The notes: generated by a model not told the origin, from the sequence alone. Counted from the stretch's first letter, positions 1 to 10,460 are shown. The stretch: 64,000 bases of DNA from Aphanomyces cochlioides (GCA_019828595.1 JAHQRK010000022.1:434001-498000); one strand, 5' to 3'. Translations and numbers: made by a program.

Positions 1-690
1 GCCGATGGTAGCGCCATTGAATTTCGGTCGTAGATTGCATTTGGAATTGACTTGCAAGTCAAACTGCGTCACGATCAATGCGAGAACGGCGAGGAACTCG
101 GCCAACGCAAATCGCTGTCTAATGCAGTTTTTACTCCCAAAGCTGAACGGAAGGTAATAAGAGATGTCACTGCTTCCTCCACGTGATTGTTCGTCCGCTT
201 TCCATTCAAGCGTGCCAGGAATGGATGAAATCATTGGGCTTGGTCCAGTAGCGAGGATTCCGATGCAGAGATTTCGATCGCAGTTCCCTAGCCATATATA
301 TTCCAATTTCTCAGGCTTTGGGGCTGGTATACCTTTGGAATAAAGATGGTCGAGCCATCAGACATTGGAATTCGGTCGTCTTCCGCGGCAACTCGACAGA
401 GTAATCTTTGGATCAGGGAGGATAAGATGTAGTAGATCGCGCCTCCATATTCTTTGATCCATGACAGATAAGGTTCAGGATAAGGCACCGTCGTATGCCA
501 TTTTGGAACGCTTCCAATGGACTCTGACCTATTCGTGCAGTGAAATGACAAAGCAACTATAGTGGACTTACGCATTGCCAAAGAAAAAACTCGTGGCTTT
601 TGGACCTCGAATCGCGCCAAACAAAGATCGGGATCGACTTGGTGGAAGGCGCCATGCGCCGCTGGACGCCTTGGAACGCCCATGAACCTC
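1..690 (-). pseudogene. Cytochrome P450 pseudogene, internally deleted, cut by window edge
   Basis: This is a decayed member of the P450 array. Reading leftward, the end of exon 1 (GPKATSFFFG) is followed by a short GT-AG intron and exon-2 sequence (SIGSVPKWHT, then WIKEYGGAIYY). The reading frame then jumps straight to the late segment DDRIPMSDGSTIFIPKV, so about 300 residues are missing, including the oxygen-binding I-helix and the ExxR motif. After the next intron the frame is shifted and meets a stop before the heme loop. Heme-loop sequence (FGSKNCI) is still visible near positions 130-180. The closest relative in the window is the intact gene at 11979-13698. The deletion and the frameshift both argue against function. 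The 3' end lies outside the window. Confidence 0.85.
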
Positions 691-889
691 TTCTCATGAG
701 AAGATGGCCTTGACTGAGTGGCGTGAAGCTCACCAAATGTGAAGAAAATTGATCCAGCACATCAATGTTCACACAATATACACCAAAACTTTAGATTGAG
801 AGTACCCGACTGGATTTAGCATGAAAATAAAAAAAAAAGCCACTTTGCCAATGACGGCCAGCGTGAGCTCCTCAAAGGATACAAGAGGT

Positions 890-1966
890 TGATTCAACCA
901 GGAGGAATCGAAAAGACTTGTCGTCTTTCATGTCGATCACGTCGCCGGACTGGCCAGCCTTCTCCAACATTGGAAACAAGCGTTCCTTTGTCAGTTGCTC
1001 GAATGCTGGGATAAAAGTCTTGATCTGGCTCAAACTAAAGTGCGGGTTGAACATTTTGCGCAGCCTGTCGTAACCAGCTCCTTCAGCACTGAGCAAGAAG
1101 ACGCCCGGTAAAATTCTCTACAGTCTTCTGTCATTTTGAATATCAGTAGATATTGTTGATTTGATACGAATTTCCAGACCCCGTTCAATCGGCGGATCGA
1201 TTCACCAATCGACGCCATTGGCTAATAAATATTTTGGGCGATTTTGATTGGCTGAATAAAATTTTAAAGAAAGTGCAGTTCCCATGAGAGAAAGTACTGT
1301 TCTAATTTTCATTCATCCAATGTATTGGCGCGATTGGAGATTGATACAAAAACGAATCCAAATTGGGAAATTTCTAGCGAATCCACAATATATTGTCTGA
1401 TTGACTCAAAATTTCCGAACTTGGCTGAAATCGATCAAACTTTGAATCAATCACCAAATCGAACCAGCCAATCAGCGTCCAGAGTTTGTTTAAACACACA
1501 CAAAACACACCAACACACACACTAATTCATGTACCTTCCGATTATACTTGAATTCACTATTGCCCAATTGATCACACAAATTTCGTCGATTTTGATCAAA
1601 ACTGTAAATTTGGACGAAAAAGACAATCCTTGAAGGAACTTGCGAAGCACTGGATCGCGGGGATAATTGCTTCCATTCGTGGCTAAGACATGCTGCACAG
1701 ATTTCGGGTCCGTCAGTAGAACGACGCGTGAAAAGAATTCGCGATAGCAAACTACGCCGCCAAACTCTTTCATCCATGAGCACTAGACGAGTCAAGACTT
1801 ACGCATGACCAAAGTTAAAACTGGTTGGTTTTGGTCCTGGAATCGACGGATCAATAGATTTCTTTGTCATGTATCGGATGGCTAGCATCGCCACGACGAC
1901 AGCTGACATAGAGAGGGCGACTTCGTTGGAGAGACAAGTCCACGAGAGAATCAAATCCAGTTGCAT
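890..1966 (-). pseudogene. Cytochrome P450 pseudogene, N-terminal half only, interrupted by a repeat
   Basis: Exon 1 is preserved (start at 1966, MQLDLILSWTCL, a hydrophobic anchor, then the Pro-rich hinge PSIPGPKP). After a GT-AG-like gap of only about 20 bp, most of early exon 2 is lost. The text resumes at WMKEFGGVVCYREF and runs to YPRDPVLRKFLQ. A dispersed repeat (about 1140-1625) then lies where the intact paralogue at 11979-13698 has its second intron. The C-helix segment follows (LLSAEGAGYDRLRKMF to the VIDMKDD region). The I-helix, ExxR and heme parts are absent; the next sequence belongs to the neighbouring pseudogene. Seen: truncation, deletion and insertion. Inferred: non-functional. 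Confidence 0.85.
1140..1625. repeat. Dispersed AT-rich repeat with ACACAC core inside a P450 pseudogene
   Basis: This AT-rich insert has a distinctive core (AACACACACAAAACACAC), then a stretch resembling TTATACTTGAATTCACTAT, and it ends near GAAAAAGACAAT. Its 3' part is clearly shared with 18830-19210, and shorter matches lie at 21885-22015 and 46400-46500. It interrupts the P450 pseudogene at 890-1966. No coding content is seen. Its class, whether a SINE-like or a MITE-like element, is not resolved. Confidence 0.6.
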
Positions 1967-2057
1967 TCTCGGTGAAAATCGGAAATTGAATAATTCCATG
2001 GTTACACTTGTTATCACATTCCTATTGTGTCAGAGGAGCAATTCACTGACTAACGTG

Positions 2058-2145
2058 AAGGGGGAACCGGCTTTTCTTTCCTTTTTGACAAAATTGAGCG
2101 CATACCACGGATGTAGTGTTCAGCATGAGTTGTACATCAAAGTTC
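2058..2145. repeat. Block shared by the 5' flanks of two P450 copies (copy 1)
   Basis: This stretch, upstream of the P450 pseudogene start at 1966, aligns with 10368-10460, upstream of the intact P450 at 8471-10227. Both contain an AACCGGC..TTTCT core, then TTTGACAA, a GTAGT motif and ATGAGTTGTACATC or ATGAGTTGTCCATC. The shared block lies about 90-240 bp upstream of each start codon. It may be a duplicated promoter or 5' exon remnant that came along in the gene duplication. Confidence 0.55.
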
Positions 2146-2539
2146 CTGACGAAAAACCTTGAAGGAAGGTTGCTTCTTTCCAACAGTTTGACTTGAAAGC
2201 CCAAGGCGCTATATGGCGGTCTTTCAGTAAAATATATCTTGGATATGTTCACTGCAGGACCGGCTGTATGATTGGCTAAAATGAAAATAATATAAACACT
2301 ATATAGCCAAGAAAGCGTTTTGAGGCCATACAAGAAGGATGAACTATTCATCAAATGCTGCAGTCTTAGAGCTCCAAACGGAGCTTGCTGAAGCAAAAAC
2401 TACGAAAATAGCGCTTTGGTCCAACCAGAGAACACGAAATGTGCAAATGACACGAAACAAAAGGAGTTCATACAATGGTGTGAATCGAAAGGTTTAAAGG
2501 TCACAATGCTTTGACGGCCAGTGGATCCAAATTGCACCT

Positions 2540-2960
2540 CTTTCTTTGCGAGTGCGTTGTTGGGAGGGAGAGAAGCATGACAACGATGTCCAGTCCAAAT
2601 CAGCTGGATACTCAACAATAAAGCAGTATGCCAATGCGATTGTCAGGCTTTGGCGCTCTCAGGGCGGAGCAAATTCTAATTCAAACCCCCATCCCAGAAC
2701 AGATGCTGTTAAGGAGCTATTAAAGCAATTACAGCCCAAGTAAGACAAGAAAGCGGTTAAATTATATTGATCGTGGAATTGGAATCTGTAACAATGTATC
2801 CGGATATTTATATTATCCAGATATTGGCCAGCTGAGTTCCAATCCTCCGCCGATAGTTCCGTCTCAACTGTTTCGCTTCTGGTCAATATACCACCGATTC
2901 ACTCCTTTCATGCTTTCATGTCCATCCGTTCAATGACTAGTTTTGGCTAGCCCAGCTGTA
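2540..2960 (+). pseudogene. Crypton-like tyrosine recombinase fragment
   Basis: A plus-strand reading of 65 residues at 2546-2743 contains GYSTIKQYANAIVRLW and NPHPRTDAVKELLKQLQ. This resembles the helical core-binding part of Crypton-type (DUF3504/GCR1_C-associated) tyrosine recombinases, which are common in oomycetes. After a stop the text continues with an RLNYIDRGIG segment, which is also typical of that family, and then degenerates. No catalytic R..HxxR..Y region is visible. It is a fragment at best. Assignment is from remembered family patterns only, so confidence is modest. Confidence 0.4.
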
Positions 2961-3239
2961 GCTTTACATTCTCTAACTCCAGCTAATTATTTCTTCATTT
3001 TACCACACTCTCATATGTGATCTATTACTGCTTGAAACACTTCCAGTTCTTTAAAGACCTCGAATGTCCTCCGCTCCCTTTTTCGGATGAGCCGATGACA
3101 TGGAGAATCCGCCATCTGACACCCCAGCAAGTCCAAACAGATAACCACGATTGGATTTCACAACTAGCTCCTATCCTGAGATGAGTCCAAGAAATCCTAA
3201 GAGCCGAAATTTGAGTCGCCTTGAACTGTATATGAAACC

Positions 3240-3840
3240 TGCAAGGTGTGGGAGATTGACCATGCAGATAGTCAAGTTCAGTGCAGCTGTCTTGGCTGGG
3301 TGCGCAATTGCTTTTGTGTACATTCTATTGCAGTATACTGTCGAATTGGCAAGATTCCCCCCGTTATGGAGGGTGCTCCAAGAAAATTGATGAACCGAAC
3401 GCATCGTCCACGACCACGAGATGATGCATTGACGAAGACTTCGAAGGTAACATGCGTGGTCGCCCAAGAAACAATCGCGGTGCTTTGCATTTTGATTAGA
3501 TGCTCCTCTTTAGAAGCTTACATGATAAGCATTCCTTCAGTTAATACAATTCATTTTCATGTTCTCTCCAGCTCTTTTTGTTGAGATTTATTGCATAAAA
3601 GGTTTCCGGGCGAGCTTTGGCCCAAATCACTCAACTTCGGCCAGTTTGCTACTCTACGGTACGTTCTCCTCATTCCAACTTGCTTGATTTGGCCGTAGAT
3701 CGACCCAAGCGTCGCCGTCCTGGTTGTCTATACTGTAAGGTACGCACGAACGACGACCTCTACTCTAATCTGGGCCTTGGACATTCAACCAGCACAAGCG
3801 CCGCCATCTCGCGTAGATTGCTTTTTTACGGGGCAATATG
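3240..3840 (+). pseudogene. SWIM zinc-finger protein relic, possibly MULE-type transposase tail
   Basis: The plus-strand frame from 3246 contains a SWIM-type signature, QCSCLGWVRNCFCVHSIAV, that is CxC, eight residues, then CxH. It is followed by a basic Arg/Pro/Lys-rich tail (APRKLMNRTHRPRPRDD). A second frame from 3617 carries another basic, Cys-containing stretch (DRPKRRRPGCLYCKVR). SWIM fingers lie near the C-terminus of many MULE-type transposases and domesticated relatives, and such proteins are numerous in oomycetes. No upstream DDE region is readable here, so the piece appears to be a broken tail. Confidence 0.4.
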
Positions 3841-4090
3841 ATACCTCCTGCATAAGGATTTAGGATTGCTAAGATGTACAATGTGTGCATGTTCTTGTTT
3901 TGTTGATCATAGGTTCTTCCGATGTCGTCAGAAGTCATTCACACCTATCTGCACACAAAATTAGATATCAATGCATTTCAAAGCAGTACATATGACAGTT
4001 AGAACTAGTGCCCACCTCGACTTCAATTTAGGAGAAATCCCTTCGATTTCCACCCAATCTTAATCAATTTAGGATAATTCCAGTGACCAA
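3841..4090. other. Short stretch with no recognised feature
   Basis: Moderately AT-rich sequence between the SWIM relic and the tandem array. No credible reading frame or RNA gene is seen. Confidence 0.5.
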
Positions 4091-4725
4091 GTGCTACCAA
4101 CTGTAGTGTAGTCAGTAAAGTCCACAGCGCGGGGGAGTTCAGCGGACTAGCTCAAACACTAGTGGTCGCGTAAATCCAACACTAGTCAATTAAACGGTCT
4201 GAGATGAGCCGTTGCGTGAACCAGATAGGATATCCTTTTCAACCCTCGAGCTATGCCTCCGGGTCTAAAGTCCTTGGTGTCGTAAACCGAGTGCTACCAA
4301 CTGTAGTGTAGTCAGTAAAGTCCACAGCGCGGGGGAGTTCAGCGGACTAGCTCAAACACTAGTGGTCGCGTAAATCCAACACTGGTCGCTTGAACGCTCT
4401 GAGATGAGCCGTTGCGTGGACCAGATAGGATATCCTTTTCAACCCTCGAGCTATGCCTCCGGGTCTAAAGTCCTTGGTGTCGTAAACCGAGTGCTACCAA
4501 CTGTAGTGTAGTCAGTAAAGTCCACAGCGCGGGGGAGTTCAGCGGACTAGCTCAAACACTAGTGGTCGCGTAAATCCAACACTGGTCGCTTGAACGCTCT
4601 GAGATGAGCCGTTGCGTGGACCAGATAGGATATCCTTTTCAACCCTCGAGCTATGCCTCCGGGTCTAAAGTCCTTGGTGTCGTAAACCGAGTGCTACCAA
4701 CTGTAGTGTAGTCAGTAAAGTCAGA
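4091..4725. repeat. Tandem array with an exact 200-bp period, three full units plus a partial one
   Basis: Units start at 4091, 4291 and 4491 (each beginning GTGCTACCAACTGTAGTGTA), and a fourth starts at 4691 and stops after about 35 bp. Units 2 and 3 are almost identical. Unit 1 differs mainly in a short internal patch (ACTAGTCAATTAAACGG against ACTGGTCGCTTGAACGC). The unit is GC-richer than its surroundings and has no open frame across it. It contains a stretch weakly like a tRNA A-box (GACTAGCTCAAACACTAGTGG) but no convincing B-box. It could be a minisatellite or a small tandem non-coding gene. Confidence 0.9.
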
Positions 4726-5190
4726 GAAAGATGTGACGTTAGTTACATAGACCAGCTGAAAGACAAAATTTGCTAGAATGATCGATTTTTCATATCATCA
4801 ACGATTACTTTCTAAGGTGCTAAAATGCATATATATACAATACACAGGGAGAGTACAGAGCCTTGGTAAAAATACACGTACAGTTGTACTACAATTTGAT
4901 TGGCCAAATGGCCAGTTTTACAACATATCAATTTTAGAAAGACCTATATAAACTAATACACTTTTATACTGAATACAATGTGTCTAAAAGTAAGCTTCAA
5001 ATGCTTTCTGTGATACGTCCATAAGCTTATTTCATCCCAAACTTAATTATATGATCATTATTCACTGTTAGAGTAGATGTCCAGAGAGAATGAGCTCCAA
5101 GTAAAAACAAAAAACCATAAAACCTACAACAAAAAATGACTTGATTAAACTATGTAGACATCCAGGTTATTTGTACGTCATTATCCAATT

Positions 5191-5587
5191 TGACTTCAAC
5201 ATGACAGTCCATGTTTTTCAACTGCCCTTATCGAAATCCAATGGTTTCCTACAAGCATGGTGTAGGGGAGTAGGGAGGATGTTCATGCACCGCACCGCGT
5301 AAGCCTTGGTGTATGCTGAATCTCAGTCCTACATCATGCAATTGAGAAATGTTGGCTCTTCATAAGGGCAGGTGAAAAACATGGATTGTCATGTTGAAGT
5401 CATCATGACAGTCCATGTTTTTCAACTGCCCTTATCGAGATCCAGTGGTTTCCTACAAGCATGATGTAGGGGAATAGGGAGGATGTTCATGCACCGCATC
5501 GCGTAAGCCTTGGTGTATGCTGAATCTCAGTCCAACATTATGCAATTGAGAAACAATGGATCTTCGTAAGGGCAGATGAAAAACAAA
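5191..5587. repeat. Two tandem palindromic MITE copies inside the pogo/Tigger element
   Basis: Copy 1 (5191-5402) is bounded by inverted ends TGACTTCAACATGACA and their complement. Copy 2 (about 5404-5587) repeats the same 180-bp body (CATGACAGTCCATGTTTTTC to the GGGCAGATGAAAAAC region) with a decayed right end. Both contain CCTACAAGCATG and GTAGGG landmarks. They lie head-to-tail with almost no spacer, which suggests either a repeated insertion at one site or a tandem duplication. Confidence 0.8.
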
Positions 5588-5618
5588 TCGGACAGTTTAT
5601 TATCAAAGATAGCTACAA

Positions 5619-6904
5619 CTAGCTACGTCTTGGTATAGCCTTTTCGAATGCTTTTCGAATAGTCTCGGGGGAAATTTCTTCCCAAGCTTGAATGGCTCTT
5701 TTAATGCAGGCCATTCGCTTTTCCACTGCACTGGAGGGGTGGAGGTTTCTCGCAGCCATAAATTCCTTATCTTGGCTTTGAAAGGACCCATCACTCCCAC
5801 GTCTAGTGGTTGCAGCACAGACGTTGTGTTGGGAGGGAGTGTACAAACGACAGAACTAAGCTCTTCTTCGACGAAGGCAATGTTCTTTGATGTCGTATGT
5901 GCATCAAAGTTGTCAATGACAATCAGAGAAGGCCTTATAATTTCGGGCCTAGCATTAATTCATCTTAAATCAACTCACTTGTAAGAATTACCTTAAGACG
6001 TTGTCAAGATAGAATTTCCATCTTTCACCGTCGATCCATGCATTTTGTTGGACGGCATATAGATGCTCTGGAGGATACAAATACAATTCATTCGAATCAA
6101 TATATCCCCCAGGCTTTCCTTTAAGAACAAACAGAATTGGCAATTTTTCTCCTATTAGAGTGTGAATTTTCATGTTGACAAGAGAGACTTACCATTACGC
6201 CTAGCAGCTAACACAGCCGTTAGTCGGCACGACTTGTCCCCCTGAGCTATGCTGGCGTCAGATCCCTTTTGCGTTAGGATGTATCTTGGGGGGTATCAAA
6301 ATATATCCCCGTCTCGTCGCAATTGATGACGTCGCTGTCTTCAAATTCGCCGTGTTCATGCCAGAATTCGCGGAGAAATTTTTCTCGGACGTCATGCATT
6401 TGTTGGGGATCCAGAGACTTTGCCGTTGAAGCACGACGGCGAGAAAAGCCATGTCGATAAACAAAGTCTCTACATAAGTTAAATAAGACTCGTATGGATC
6501 TACTTTCAATGCAGAGTAAGCAGTTACCCAGTCCTGGTGGTTTGCTTTGACTTGCTGGACTACATGATACGTCGTTAGAGGGAAAAAAATTCCCTCATGG
6601 CAATCATATAGTCCAATAAGTCCTCTAAAGGAATAGATTAGACAGTACAATATTGATGTCTTACATCGGCACCAGGAAGGATTTCCTTACGCCCAGAGTA
6701 TCCAATATTGCGACATCGCTTTGCACGAAGCGACGCAAAAATCTTGTCCTTCACACGCACGAAGTTTTGAATCGTGCGTAATGGGATGCCGCTGCGAGTC
6801 GAAACTTCCTTTTGTGTGCATTCATTTAGTGCACGAATAATGTTTCGCTTTGTGTCGGGACTATAGCAGCGGCGTGTCTTGACAATTTCGACGCTGCTTT
6901 CCAT
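5619..6904 (-). pseudogene. pogo/Tigger transposase (DDE_1 type), frameshifted
   Basis: The N-terminal piece starts MESSVEIVKTRRCYSP and has a helix-turn-helix (RNIIRALNECTQKEVSTRSG). Later pieces carry the DDE_1 core: INCDETGIYF, a PILFVLKGKPGGYI strand, LIVIDNFDAHT (second Asp), and the hallmark LQPLDVGVMGPFK. Clean GT-AG introns can be placed after RRNG (about 6149-6193) and after FYLDNVLR (about 5950-5990). The frame is broken near a T-run at about 6585, again after DPYESY at about 6480, and once more after GPFKAKIRNLW. Transposition activity is therefore unlikely. It is the resident gene of the element at 4856-7056. Confidence 0.8.
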
Positions 6905-7071
6905 TATAAGAATGCAATTCATCAGCCTCCACAGCGACCCATTTTTCCCTCCATAATGTGTTTCCTGTAGAACTTATTATTTTAATTTATACAGCACATA
7001 GTTGGATGGCCCCAAACTGCAAGTACAACTGTACGTGTATATTTTCCAGGGCTCTGTATTACACATCATTA

Positions 7072-7542
7072 CAGTAAAATATCGAATAATGCAACTTTAT
7101 AGTTAGAACATCCACACCGGGAGTGTCTATGTCTATGTCCAAACTGCAACCTTCGTATTTCCGGATAAAGATTGTTACTATCCGAACGATTTGTACTACT
7201 GTGTCCCAAAATTTAGATTTTCGTGTCCAACCAGAAAAATATAGACAAAAAAAAAATACTGTGTCCCAAAATTTAGATTTTCGTGTCCAACCAGAAAAAT
7301 ATAGACACGAAAACCTAAATTTTGGGACACAGTATTTTTTTTTTGTCTATATTTTTCAAATCTATATTAAAATTTAGATTTTCGTGTCCAACCAGAAAAA
7401 TATAGACACGAAAACCTAAATTTTGGGACACAGTAGTACAAATCGTTCGGATAGTAACAATCTTTATCCGGAAATACGAAGGTTGCAGTTTGGACATAGA
7501 CATAGACACTCCCGGTGTGGATGCTCTTAATGGGTTTTACTG
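7072..7542. mobile_element. Long-hairpin MITE with pogo-like ends
   Basis: The element is bounded by CAGTAAAA and TTTTACTG and flanked by TA on both sides (7070-7071 and 7543-7544). Inside, 7109-7522 is a near-perfect inverted repeat of about 200 bp per arm: CCACACCGGGAGTGTCTATG at the left is mirrored at the right. Each arm holds smaller copies of a GTGTCCAAAATTTAG-type motif in alternating orientation. The terminal CAGTAAAACCC type matches the ends of the pogo element at 52783-54126, so it is probably mobilised by a pogo transposase. It has no real gene; open frames in it are palindrome artefacts. Confidence 0.85.
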
Positions 7543-7544
7543 TA

Positions 7545-8470
7545 TTCAACTTGCCATAATACTGTTATGAACATTCAATAGGATACATGTTCAAGTGGAC
7601 CGAATTGAAATAAATTATTGAAAAGGACACAAACCTCATTGTCACAACAAGATTACTATTAATAGTACAGTGTAAAATCGATTGAAGAGCTCTGTACAAT
7701 AACAAAAATGTGCTAAATTCGAAATCGACAGCGGCTGCTTTCGACACGCTTGACTTTGACAAACCGGGAGTTCAACTTGGCTCGTGAAATGCATTTCGGA
7801 TCGACTTCCTCGCCAGCTTAAGTGATGATCATGGCTAGAACTAGAAGGACTGTAATTTTGGGTGAAAATGTTGTATGCAGTCAAGACGTTGTACATGACA
7901 CAAAAGAATCAATGAAGCGATTAGTTGCTGCGTGAGTAGAGACTGTTGTTTGCCATAAAAGCTAAACAGAAGATGATAAAAGGTGTGGCTGTTTTCCCCA
8001 CGGTGTCTTTCGTCGGCGTTCCATAAAAAGCGACTTTGCCCAGATTAACAAAGACTGAATTGATTCATCAAATTTAATTGGATCGAGTAGATTTCCCTCC
8101 TAGAACAAATACGTTGGAGTTAGGTGCTCATGTTCGAATCAAATTCAATAGCATTGGAACTCGCACATGGAAAACTAGAGAACAAATTATATCATCAGCG
8201 CTGTTTTGTCGTATCAGTTGGTTTCGCCTTGCATATTGTCCTCTCAGTAAATTCAACTCAAATACATGACTGATCCATTTGGAATGCTACAGTATTCTAT
8301 TAATGCTATTCTGCTTGTCCCGACCAAACAAGACCTCGACAAAGAACGCAAACGAACTAGTTAGCTGTGTGGCGACAGGGTGGTTAAAGCTCAACCATGT
8401 ATAACGTTAGTCCCAAAAGTCCATACTAAGAAGGATATAGTGATGCGATTGCTACAGTTATAAAAGACTG
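7545..8470. other. Spacer with a short P450 3'-end relic
   Basis: Mostly featureless. At about 7733-7800 a stretch (CTTTCGACACGCTTGACTTTG) resembles the antisense of the last exon of the P450 at 11979-13698 (CTTTCGACGTGCTTGACCTT). The reading frame is lost, so it looks like another relic of the array. Nothing else is supported. Confidence 0.45.
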
Positions 8471-10227
8471 CTAATATTTTCGAGCTGGGACCTCCCAAGA
8501 GCTGTCAATCTTGTTCACGGAAGCACGCACTGGCGACACCAATACCTCCAGATTAGCCGGTTGAAGCGAGAGGAAATTGAACACGGGTCGGAGATCCGCT
8601 TGGTCGGTCAATTTGAAGTCAAATTTGCTAAGAAGTGTAGCGACAATGACTTGCATTTTTGCCAAGGCAAATCGATACCCAATGCATTGCTTGCTGCCAG
8701 CACCAAATGGCATAAAGATAAATGCGTGGCTCTTGCCTCCGCGTAGTTGCAGATCTGCGTTCCATTCTTTTGTATCTTCCATGAATCGATTCGGAACAAA
8801 TGCGTCAGGATTTGACCAGTATTTCGGATTGCGATGCATTGCTGCCACGCTAATTTGGACTTTGGTGCCCTAAGTACTTAATTCAAAATCGGAAATAAAG
8901 AACATTTAGGTACCTTTGGTAAATGTACAAAAGATCCATCCGACATTGGCACTTTCGTGTCCTCTTCTCGTGAGAATCGATCTGCAAGTTCATAGACTGG
9001 GGGATGCAATCGCAGGACTTCGTTCACGACGGCCAAGGTGTAGCGAAGCGCTGATAGAGCTTCCCCCGATGCAAAAGCCGGATCACGTTGGATTGCCTCC
9101 GAGTATTCTTGACGAATTCGGTCGATGGATTCGGGCTGGGTGCTAAGATAGGCAAAGACGTAGCCCAAGACAGCTGTGGGGGCTTCGTGTCCCCCAACCA
9201 TGAAGGACATCGTATGGGTGATGGCTTCCTCGGCCGTCGAGTGCGGCAGCATGAGGTCCAACAGGTCTTTTGTTTTGCCATCTCGAGAGTTTTTTGGAGT
9301 AGTCAGGCGCTCTTTGATAGTCTTAGCAAATATATCTTTGAGCTTGTATTGCGCTCTTCGACGGCGCAGCAGAACGGGCAGTGGGAAGTGCAAGAAACCA
9401 GGAATAAAAAATGTACCGATGAAGAGGAGTGGGTTCAGCTCCATCATAAAGTCATAATATGCCTCGACCGTCGCGGGATATTGGTTGAAATCATAGTTGA
9501 ACGCAGCCAAGCCGATGATTTTCAAGACCAACTGCTTCAGGACTAGACAAATCGAGTGATCAACTAGGCAAGGGAGGATTGGAAGTACCAGCTCCAAGAT
9601 CAATGGGGGCGTCGATCACACTGGCTTGGTTCAAGTCGGTCTCACAACATTCCAATGCGTGCGTATGGAACAGCTCGACAAAGGACTTGACTTGCTGCCA
9701 TGTGAATATGGGATTGAGAATTTTGCGGAAACGATCGTGGGCACTGTCGTTCGTACTTAGTAATCCTCGTCCGAGAGTAATATCCGCGAAAAAGTTTTCA
9801 ACGACAGGTTCGTGGGGGTAATTCTTGGCGTTGGTGACCATGACATGCTGTAGAGCAAGAGGATCCGAGAGCAGGACCTTGTCATTTATAAATTCTTGGA
9901 TGTAAATCGCCCCGCCATAGGTTTTCACCCATGTGATGAATGGTTCCGGGTACGTCAGGGTCGTCTTCCATTTGATCACGCTAACGTACAAGTCAAACCT
10001 AGCATTTTCAATGGGCGGTGAGGCTGCAAGGGGAGAAAAGTAACTTACACATGACCAAATATGGCGCTAGATGGCTTGGGGCTGGGGAGTTTCTTGAGTG
10101 GATTCGGCTTGGACAGTTTTTGAAAGATAATTACTGCCACAAACACGACGAGAACCAAAGCAATGGCGATGTCTTGCTTGGACAAAAGTCGCAGTACGTC
10201 GAGCATGTTGTAGACTTTGGAGGTCAA
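8471..10227 (-). CDS. Cytochrome P450 monooxygenase A
   Basis: A full-length P450 of about 538 residues in four exons: 10227-10049, 9998-9589, 9542-8914 and 8869-8471. Introns are 50, 46 and 44 bp with GT-AG borders. An N-terminal membrane anchor (residues about 16-36) and a Pro-containing hinge (PSPKPSSAIFG) imply attachment to the ER membrane. Later come the K-helix ExxR (NEVLRLHPP) and the heme loop FGAGSKQCIGYRF, with Cys at about residue 468. The I-helix reads GGHEAPT, so the usual acid-Thr pair of AGxET is acid-Ala. It lacks the second intron of paralogue B. The substrate is unknown. The layout is like microsomal CYP4/CYP5000-type enzymes, and no subfamily is claimed. Confidence 0.93.
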
Positions 10228-10367
10228 ATTACAAAATGCATTCTTGGAGAAAATTCAGAAATGAATACGCAATTTGGGTGCGAGTTGCACTCTTTGTATT
10301 CACGTCCCTTCGTTTCCAGAGGGAGATAATTCACGGGCTGACCACCAGTAGATACTGAGAGGCGGAC

Positions 10368-10460
10368 AAGGAGGAACCGGCATTTCTCTCCAAATTTGAC
10401 AACATTCCAACGCAATCCCACGGGGGTAGTAATCATGATGAGTTGTCCATCATCAGAGGT
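10368..10460. repeat. Block shared by the 5' flanks of two P450 copies (copy 2)
   Basis: This aligns with 2058-2145 (see there). It begins about 140 bp upstream of the P450 A start codon. On the minus strand it lies in an open frame that could read for 87 codons (10224-10487), but the open frame of the other copy differs. A duplicated 5' regulatory stretch is therefore preferred over a gene. Confidence 0.55.

Larger units (their letters stand above)
4856..7056 (-). mobile_element. pogo/Tigger-type DNA transposon with TA target duplication
   Basis: Terminal inverted repeats begin CAGAGCCTTGG and share ATACACGTACAGTTGTACT at both ends (4856 onward, and the reverse complement up to 7056). Each end is flanked by TA (4854-4855 and 7057-7058), the expected target duplication of Tc1/mariner-pogo elements. 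The interior holds a minus-strand transposase pseudogene (5619-6904) and, 3' of it, two tandem palindromic insertions (5191-5587). The element is 2.2 kb and sits inside the P450 array. Frame damage suggests it can no longer move itself. Confidence 0.85.

Noticed and set aside
4091..4725. CRISPR array or tRNA cluster
   Set aside because: Units are 200 bp contiguous tandem repeats without spacers, and no B-box or cloverleaf is present.
7123..7509. Mirror-image open frames starting MSMSMSKLQPSYF on both strands
   Set aside because: They are the two arms of a palindromic MITE; identical protein on both strands is a palindrome artefact.
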